Of a stretch of DNA of 64,000 bases, positions 59,972 through 64,000 are shown one piece after another. The stretch is from CBDCPI01 sp965220245 (GTDB taxonomy: Bacteria; Chloroflexota; Dehalococcoidia; Lucifugimonadales; UBA3495). The stretch is from positions 372,001 to 436,000 of the forward strand of contig CBDCPI010000011.1 in NCBI GenBank assembly GCA_965220245.1, in the 5' to 3' direction. The position numbers and the translations under genes are program-made. The stretch's first letter is position 1. Each line of letters starts with the position of its first letter. The notes under the pieces are model-generated. The model saw only the letters and a list, made by a program, of their open reading frames with translations. It did no database searches and was not told the origin of the DNA.

Positions 59972-61297
59972 GTGTTCGGCTGCCTGCGCCGCCGGGCTTT
60001 GGCCCAATCCTTGCCAGTCTACTTGGTAGGGGGCCCGGTCCGGGACGCTCTGATGGACTACCCCGTCAAGGACTTGGACTTTGTAGTAGTAGAAGGTGAT
60101 GGGCTTAGCTTGGCCCGGTGGGTATCGGGACGGGTTGGGGGCGACGTACTTTCCCATGCCAGATTTGGCGCCGCGACATTGCTGGTAGATGACCACCGCT
60201 TCGACTTCGTTACGGCCCGTCAAGAAACTTACTCTCGACCGGGTGCTTTGCCCGAAGTTACGCCCAGCACAATCGCCAACGACTTGGCCCGGCGGGACTT
60301 CACGGTCAACGCTTTGGCTCTCCACTTGGGAGAACGCTGCCCCGGAGTGATCGACTCCCAAGGGGGCCTCAACGACATCTGCCGGGGCTTGGTCCGCACG
60401 CTGCATCCCAACAGCTTTGTCGACGATCCGACTCGGATCATCCGCGCGGTCCGCTACGAGCAACGCTTTGGGTTCCAAATAGAACAGGAAACCTTGGGCC
60501 AACTGACTGCCGCTGTCAGTAAAGGGCGTTTGGGCTTGCTGTCCGGGGACCGGTTGCGGCATGAGCTAGAGCGAATTTTGCAAGAAGACCGGTCCGCGAT
60601 GGCCCTCAACCGTATGGCGGACTTGGGGATACTACCGGCCATTCATCCGGCGCTGGGAGTCGCGGGCTTCGCCAAGGGCCGGAACTCAGGTCAATTGAAA
60701 GAGCGGCTCGAGGCCATCGAGTCGGGCTGCCAAGTGCCTAGTGGCCAGTGGTCAGTGGCTAGTGGGGTTCGACTCCGCTCTGCTCCGCTCACCCTGAGCG
60801 AAGTCGAAGGGGCCACCGGCCACCGGCCACCGGCCACTGACTACCGGCGGATAGGCTACTTGGCGGCCTTGGTCTACCCGCTTACTCGCGGTCAAGTAGT
60901 GGCGGTGTCCCAGCGGCTAAACCTGCCCGCTGCTTGGGCCCGGCCCTTGGAAGAAGTCGTCCACTTGCGGGACCGGGAAGGGGAGTTAGCCGAAGCCGGG
61001 CTGGAAGGTTCTCATCTGGCTAGGAAGCTGGAAGGCTATAGTGAGGCGGCGCTCCGGGTTGCCTGCCGTCTCACCGCCTCGCCGGTTGTTTCTCGACGGC
61101 TGAGGTCGTATCTCGGTGAGTTGAGCCAGTTGACTCCAGCATTAGGCGGGTTGGACCTACTTGCTATGGGGGTCCCGGAGGGCCCTGAAATCGGCCGGAT
61201 TTTGCGCCAACTGAAGAAGTCCCGGCAAGACGGCAAAGTCGCCACCGAAGCGGAGGAGCGCCGTCTGGTAATGCACTTGACTGGTCAGGGTTCTTGA
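59972..61297 (+). CDS. cca: CCA tRNA nucleotidyltransferase / poly(A) polymerase family
   Basis: A class II nucleotidyltransferase of 441 residues adding or repairing tRNA 3' ends. The catalytic strand VYLVGGPVRDALMDYPVKDLDFVV carries the two aspartates, RRDFTVNALAL is the next motif, and DPTRIIRAVRYEQRFGF closes the head domain. An HD-type nuclease region is not evident. GTG 59972 is assigned, but the frame is open back to about 59860, with protein-like sequence (LQHIDSPLQVFVSRLK) and GGAGG at 59861-59865, so the true N-terminus may be earlier, possibly with an unusual start codon (ATA at 59873). Residues 253-291 are encoded by an in-frame palindromic repeat. Confidence 0.9.
   Translation: MFGCLRRRALAQSLPVYLVGGPVRDALMDYPVKDLDFVVVEGDGLSLARWVSGRVGGDVLSHARFGAATLLVDDHRFDFVTARQETYSRPGALPEVTPSTIANDLARRDFTVNALALHLGERCPGVIDSQGGLNDICRGLVRTLHPNSFVDDPTRIIRAVRYEQRFGFQIEQETLGQLTAAVSKGRLGLLSGDRLRHELERILQEDRSAMALNRMADLGILPAIHPALGVAGFAKGRNSGQLKERLEAIESGCQVPSGQWSVASGVRLRSAPLTLSEVEGATGHRPPATDYRRIGYLAALVYPLTRGQVVAVSQRLNLPAAWARPLEEVVHLRDREGELAEAGLEGSHLARKLEGYSEAALRVACRLTASPVVSRRLRSYLGELSQLTPALGGLDLLAMGVPEGPEIGRILRQLKKSRQDGKVATEAEERRLVMHLTGQGS
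60732..60845. repeat. Palindromic repeat inside cca
   Basis: Left arm CTAGTGGCCAGTGGTCAGTGG, core GGGGTTCGACTCCGCTCTGC to GCGAAGTCGAAGGGGCC, right arm CACCGGCCACCGGCCACTGAC. It is translated in frame as SGQWSVASG followed by APLTLSEVEGATGHRP, between the RNA-binding body and tail of the enzyme. Confidence 0.82.
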
Positions 61298-61333
61298 AAC
61301 ACTGGTTGAAACCAAGAGGGAGTCGGCCGGCCC

Positions 61334-61570
61334 ATGCCTGAAGAGTACCAGGTAGAAGACCCAGAAGAGGCGGAGCAAGAGTCTTGTGTTATCTGCGGCG
61401 GCGCATTGGATGGAGTACACCAGACCTCTTGCCAGATGTGCGGCGGCAAGTTTCACCAACCGTGGAGCCAGGATAGCACAGTCCCCCAATGCGGTCGCAT
61501 TGGCAGCCACGAGGAAGCCTTGGCCATCGTATTTTTGTGCGACGATTGCTACTACGGGCGACGGCCCTAG
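61334..61570 (+). CDS. Small zinc-ribbon protein
   Basis: A 78-residue protein. An acidic start (MPEEYQVEDPEEAEQES) is followed by CVICGG, CQMCGGKFH, a QCGRIGSHEE segment and a last CDDC, giving several CxxC pairs for one or two zinc ions in a ribbon or treble-clef fold. No enzymatic motif. It lies 36 bp after cca in the same direction and may share its transcript. Function unknown. Confidence 0.65.
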   Translation: MPEEYQVEDPEEAEQESCVICGGALDGVHQTSCQMCGGKFHQPWSQDSTVPQCGRIGSHEEALAIVFLCDDCYYGRRP

Positions 61571-61657
61571 TGGCTAGTCTAGTGGGGTTCGACTCCGCCC
61601 TGCTCCGCTCACCTTGAGCGGAGTCGAAGGGGCCACTGTCCACTAACCACTAACCAA
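61568..61657. repeat. Palindromic repeat between zinc-ribbon gene and adh
   Basis: AGTGGCTAGTCTAGTGGGG arm, core TTCGACTCCGCCCTGCTCCG to GGAGTCGAAGGGGCC, right arm CCACTGTCCACTAACCACTAACC. The TAG of the zinc-ribbon gene lies at its left edge. Confidence 0.78.
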
Positions 61658-61668
61658 GGGTTGAGATT

Positions 61669-62709
61669 ATGCAAGCGGTATATATCGAGTCCCACGGCGG
61701 CCCCGAGGTGCTAACCTTCGGAGAACGTCCCGAGCCGGAGATTGGGGCCTCCCACGTGAAAGTGCGGGTCATGGCGACGGCCCTAAACCGGTTGGACCTC
61801 TACACCCGAGAGGGTGGACGAGGTCTGCGCCGGGAGTTCCCGCCTCCCTTGATCCTAGGCGGTGATTGCGCTGGCGAGGTGGTGGAAGTGGGATCCCAAG
61901 TCAGCGGGTTACAGCCGGGGGACCGGGTGGTGGTTAACCCCCGGCTCACTTGCCAGCAGTGCCCGGCGTGCTTGTCCGGGCGCGACGATCTTTGCCCCAG
62001 GCAACGGTTTATGGGCAGCGCCATCGACGGCAGCTACGCCGAGTTCGTCTCCGTCCCGGGGGCCAACGTCCACGCCATCGATGAAGGGGTCCCCTATGAG
62101 GAAGCGGCCGCGGCGCCCACTACCTTCTTGCCGGTCTGGAACATGCTGGTCCGGCGGATGCAAGTAAGCCCTTGGGAAACAGTCTTGGTCTTGTCGGCAT
62201 CGGCCGGCGTAGGCACCGCCGCTATCCAGGTGGCGAAGCAAATCATCGGCGCCAAAGTGATCGCTACCACCAGCACCCCGGAGAAGGCCGCCAGGGCCTT
62301 GGAGTTGGGGGCCGACGAAGTAATCAACTACAACGAGGAAGACATTACCGAGCGGGCCCGCGAGTTGACCGGCGGGGCCGGGGTGGACGCCGTGGTGGAC
62401 CATGTTGGGGCCGACTTTTTTGCCAAGGCCTTCAACGCTCTACGGCCCGGCGGCCGTTACGGAATTTGCGGCGCCACCACCGGTCTGCGCACCGAGTTGC
62501 ACCTTGGCTTGCTCTTTAGCCAGCAAAAAGAAATCTACGGCACTTTCATGGGAACCAAGGAAGACATGCGGGAGATCGTGGCGATGCTAAACCGGGGAGC
62601 CATCCATCCGGTAGTCGACCGCACCTTTCCTTTGCGAGATGCCGCATCGGCCCATCAAGCGATGGAAGAGACCAACTTTTTTGGCAAGCTGCTGCTGACG
62701 CAGGGGTAG
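61669..62709 (+). CDS. Zinc-binding alcohol dehydrogenase
   Basis: A 346-residue medium-chain dehydrogenase. The structural zinc lobe has CQQCPACLSGRDDLC (four cysteines). The catalytic zinc region is GGDCAGEVV, which has Cys where many homologues have His-Glu. The cofactor fold reads SASAGVGTAAIQVA, closer to the quinone-oxidoreductase branch. It may reduce aldehydes or enoyl-type substrates with NADPH. ATG 61669 has GAG about seven bases upstream (GGTTGAGATT). No operon partner. Confidence 0.85.
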   Translation: MQAVYIESHGGPEVLTFGERPEPEIGASHVKVRVMATALNRLDLYTREGGRGLRREFPPPLILGGDCAGEVVEVGSQVSGLQPGDRVVVNPRLTCQQCPACLSGRDDLCPRQRFMGSAIDGSYAEFVSVPGANVHAIDEGVPYEEAAAAPTTFLPVWNMLVRRMQVSPWETVLVLSASAGVGTAAIQVAKQIIGAKVIATTSTPEKAARALELGADEVINYNEEDITERARELTGGAGVDAVVDHVGADFFAKAFNALRPGGRYGICGATTGLRTELHLGLLFSQQKEIYGTFMGTKEDMREIVAMLNRGAIHPVVDRTFPLRDAASAHQAMEETNFFGKLLLTQG

Positions 62710-62754
62710 GAGCTACTTTACGACAAGCCCTGTGGTCCTGAGAATCCAAGCCAG

Positions 62755-63618
62755 CTAAACTGGCCCGCTGCTCTTTTTGTCCCGCAGCCTGCGGCCGTGG
62801 AATAAGTACTGCTGAGAGTAGCCGCCATACCGGCCAAAGTAATTCTGGGCCCACTCCAGCATCACCCGGTCGGCCGGCGGTTTTTGGCCCGGAAAGTACC
62901 ATTCAGCCAAAGCACGGCGCACCCACACGTCGATGGGAAAGGCCTCCAGCTTCTCCAGCGAAAAGACGGCGATGCAGTCGGCGATCTTCGGGCCGATGCC
63001 CGGGCATTCCATCAGCTTGGCTTTGGCTTCGGGGTAGGGCGCTTGCACCAGCGCGTCCAGGTCAAGGCTGCCTTCTGCCACCGCCGCCGCCCCTTTGGCC
63101 ACGTAGGGGGCGCGGAAACCCAAGCCCAACCGGCGCAACTCCTGCTCCCCTGCTTGGTTAAGCTGGCACGGTGTCGGAAACGAATGCCGCACTTGCCCGT
63201 CCAGCGCTATGGGCTCCCCAAACGAGTCGGCCATCCGCTCCATTAACTGGTGGATGCGCTGGATGTTGTTGTTGGCCGAGCAGATGAACGACACTAGGCA
63301 TTCCCACGGCTCGACCCGTAACACCCGGAGGCCAGGGTAACGCTCCACCATTTCCGCAACCCGGGGGTCTTGGCAAATCTCCGCGTAGACCTGTTGAATG
63401 TCGTCGTCCAAGCGGAAATAGCGGTGCAGCAGCGGTACTAACGACGCTTCGGGCCACGGTTGGCTGTGGAACTCAATCCGGCCCTCTAGCTGGCGGACCT
63501 TGATGAAGTTGCCCCGGACCACCCCGGAAAACCAATCACCCTCGCGGCGCCACCGGTGGGCTTGACCGCTTTCCAAGCTGGCGGCCAAGTCCAAGGGCTG
63601 ATCAGTGGTTAGCTCCAC
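62755..63618 (-). CDS. 8-oxoguanine DNA glycosylase (OGG1-type)
   Basis: A 287-residue base-excision repair enzyme that removes 8-oxoguanine and cleaves the abasic site. Helix-hairpin-helix GPD motif: CPGIGPKIADCIAVFSLEKL followed by FPIDVWV, with the catalytic Lys in GPK and catalytic Asp in PIDVW. The N-terminal half (QAHRWRREGDWFSGVVRG) matches the OGG_N domain, and the SFICSANNNIQRI segment is conserved. GTG 63618 is suggested because a start at 63654 would overlap the dinG gene by over 50 bases; the exact start is uncertain. Overlap with dinG is 17 bases. Confidence 0.9.
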   Translation of the reverse strand: MELTTDQPLDLAASLESGQAHRWRREGDWFSGVVRGNFIKVRQLEGRIEFHSQPWPEASLVPLLHRYFRLDDDIQQVYAEICQDPRVAEMVERYPGLRVLRVEPWECLVSFICSANNNIQRIHQLMERMADSFGEPIALDGQVRHSFPTPCQLNQAGEQELRRLGLGFRAPYVAKGAAAVAEGSLDLDALVQAPYPEAKAKLMECPGIGPKIADCIAVFSLEKLEAFPIDVWVRRALAEWYFPGQKPPADRVMLEWAQNYFGRYGGYSQQYLFHGRRLRDKKSSGPV

Positions 63619-64000
63619 GGTGGTCCCCGACCCACTGGGCCGCCAGCGGGCCAACGTTGGTGAGGTTGCTGGGTTTCATGGTGCAGGGAGGGATCGACTG
63701 CAAAAACGAATGCCCGTAGGAGCGCCCGGTGATCCTCCGGTCCAAGACCACGATGGCCCCCTTGTCACCCTTGTTGCGGACCAACCGGCCCATGCCTTGG
63801 CGGAACTTCAGCACCGCCTGGGGTATGGAAAACTCCTGGAACGGGTCGGCGTACTGGTCGGCGCGGGCTTTGACCACCGGGTCGGTGGGCACTTGGAACG
63901 GCAACCGGGTTAATACCAGGGCTTTTAGGACGCCGCTAGGCAGGTCTACGCCCTCCCAAAAGCTGGCCGTGCCCAAGAGCACGCTCTTGGGGTCGCCGGA
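63602..64000 (-). CDS. dinG: DinG-type ATP-dependent helicase, C-terminal part
   Basis: Partial: the last 132 codons of a superfamily 2 (XPD/DinG) helicase that continues beyond the right edge. Motif V/VI region: VLLGTASFWEGVDLPSG, VLTRLPFQVPTDP, and QGMGRLVRNKGDKGAIVVLDRR with the arginine finger. It unwinds DNA (or RNA-DNA) structures. The family's Fe-S cysteines would lie outside the window. The next gene downstream is the OGG-type glycosylase, so two DNA repair genes are joined. Confidence 0.9.
   Translation of the reverse strand, partial: SGDPKSVLLGTASFWEGVDLPSGVLKALVLTRLPFQVPTDPVVKARADQYADPFQEFSIPQAVLKFRQGMGRLVRNKGDKGAIVVLDRRITGRSYGHSFLQSIPPCTMKPSNLTNVGPLAAQWVGDHRGANH

Noticed and set aside
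1..64000. tRNA, rRNA, tmRNA or SRP RNA genes
   Set aside because: No complete cloverleaf or conserved RNA core was found. GGTTCGACTCC strings that resemble T-loops belong to the palindromic repeat cores.

Overview
The window is a GC-rich stretch of a bacterial chromosome, most likely from an uncultured Chloroflexota (Dehalococcoidia-like) lineage. Reasons: T-box leaders on branched-chain amino acid genes, the paired giant membrane proteins of the TIGR03663 and DUF2298 (Chlor_Arch_YYY) families, a fused AccD-AccA carboxyltransferase, many TTG/GTG starts behind clear GGAGG sites, and heavy loads of short dispersed palindromic repeats. The lineage is inferred from gene families; there is no rRNA, tRNA or CRISPR array in the window to confirm it.

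Layout. 1-10 kb: HicB-like remnant, DUF4349 lipoprotein, acetolactate synthase (ilvB copy 1) behind a T-box, tsaD, CNNM/CBS protein, histidine phosphatase, tilS and a DUF6282-like hydrolase. 10-18 kb: two IS66-derived miniature elements, an alcohol dehydrogenase, an SDR, a dienelactone hydrolase, an amidase with a small partner, and a chimeric double IS66 insertion. 18-26 kb: accDA, an Mrp-like ATPase with a DUF59 protein, a quinone oxidoreductase, a GreA factor with an extra N-terminal domain, a peroxiredoxin, an MBL-fold nuclease-like protein and a frameshifted retropepsin-like gene. 26-34 kb: a leucine T-box operon ilvB-ilvN-ilvC-(PH-like and coiled-coil membrane modules)-leuA. 34-41 kb: nuoE, nuoF, a NuoG/FdhA-like protein and a flavin reductase. 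41-47 kb: mutS, an ArsC-like gene, a HAD-like gene, mutL and a metallo-hydrolase. 47-56 kb: Tat protein, FAD oxidoreductase, flippase-like protein and two large glycosyltransferase-type membrane proteins. 56-64 kb: ftsY, rnc, a DsbA-like gene, a coiled-coil protein, cca, a zinc-ribbon protein, an alcohol dehydrogenase, an OGG-type glycosylase and the end of dinG.

Main discovery. Three unrelated thioredoxin-fold genes (peroxiredoxin 23427-23891 minus, ArsC/Spx-like 43946-44296 plus, DsbA/FrnE-like 58061-58693 minus) each carry one in-frame TGA exactly where the catalytic cysteine belongs. In each the frame stays intact on both sides, the real start has a good ribosome binding site, and a hairpin lies 21-25 nt after the TGA. 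They are read here as selenoproteins; simple ORF calling truncates all three. The ArsC-like selenoprotein sits inside the mutS-mutL gene cluster.

Second theme. The window is full of small mobile or palindromic repeats. One family has a hairpin core flanked by arms of about 10-bp units (CAGTGG-type on one side, CCACTG-type on the other). It sits between genes and also, without breaking the frame, inside mutL, cca and the DUF2298 gene, and it supplies the start of the TIGR03663 gene. Another family consists of MITEs whose ends match those of the resident IS66 element.
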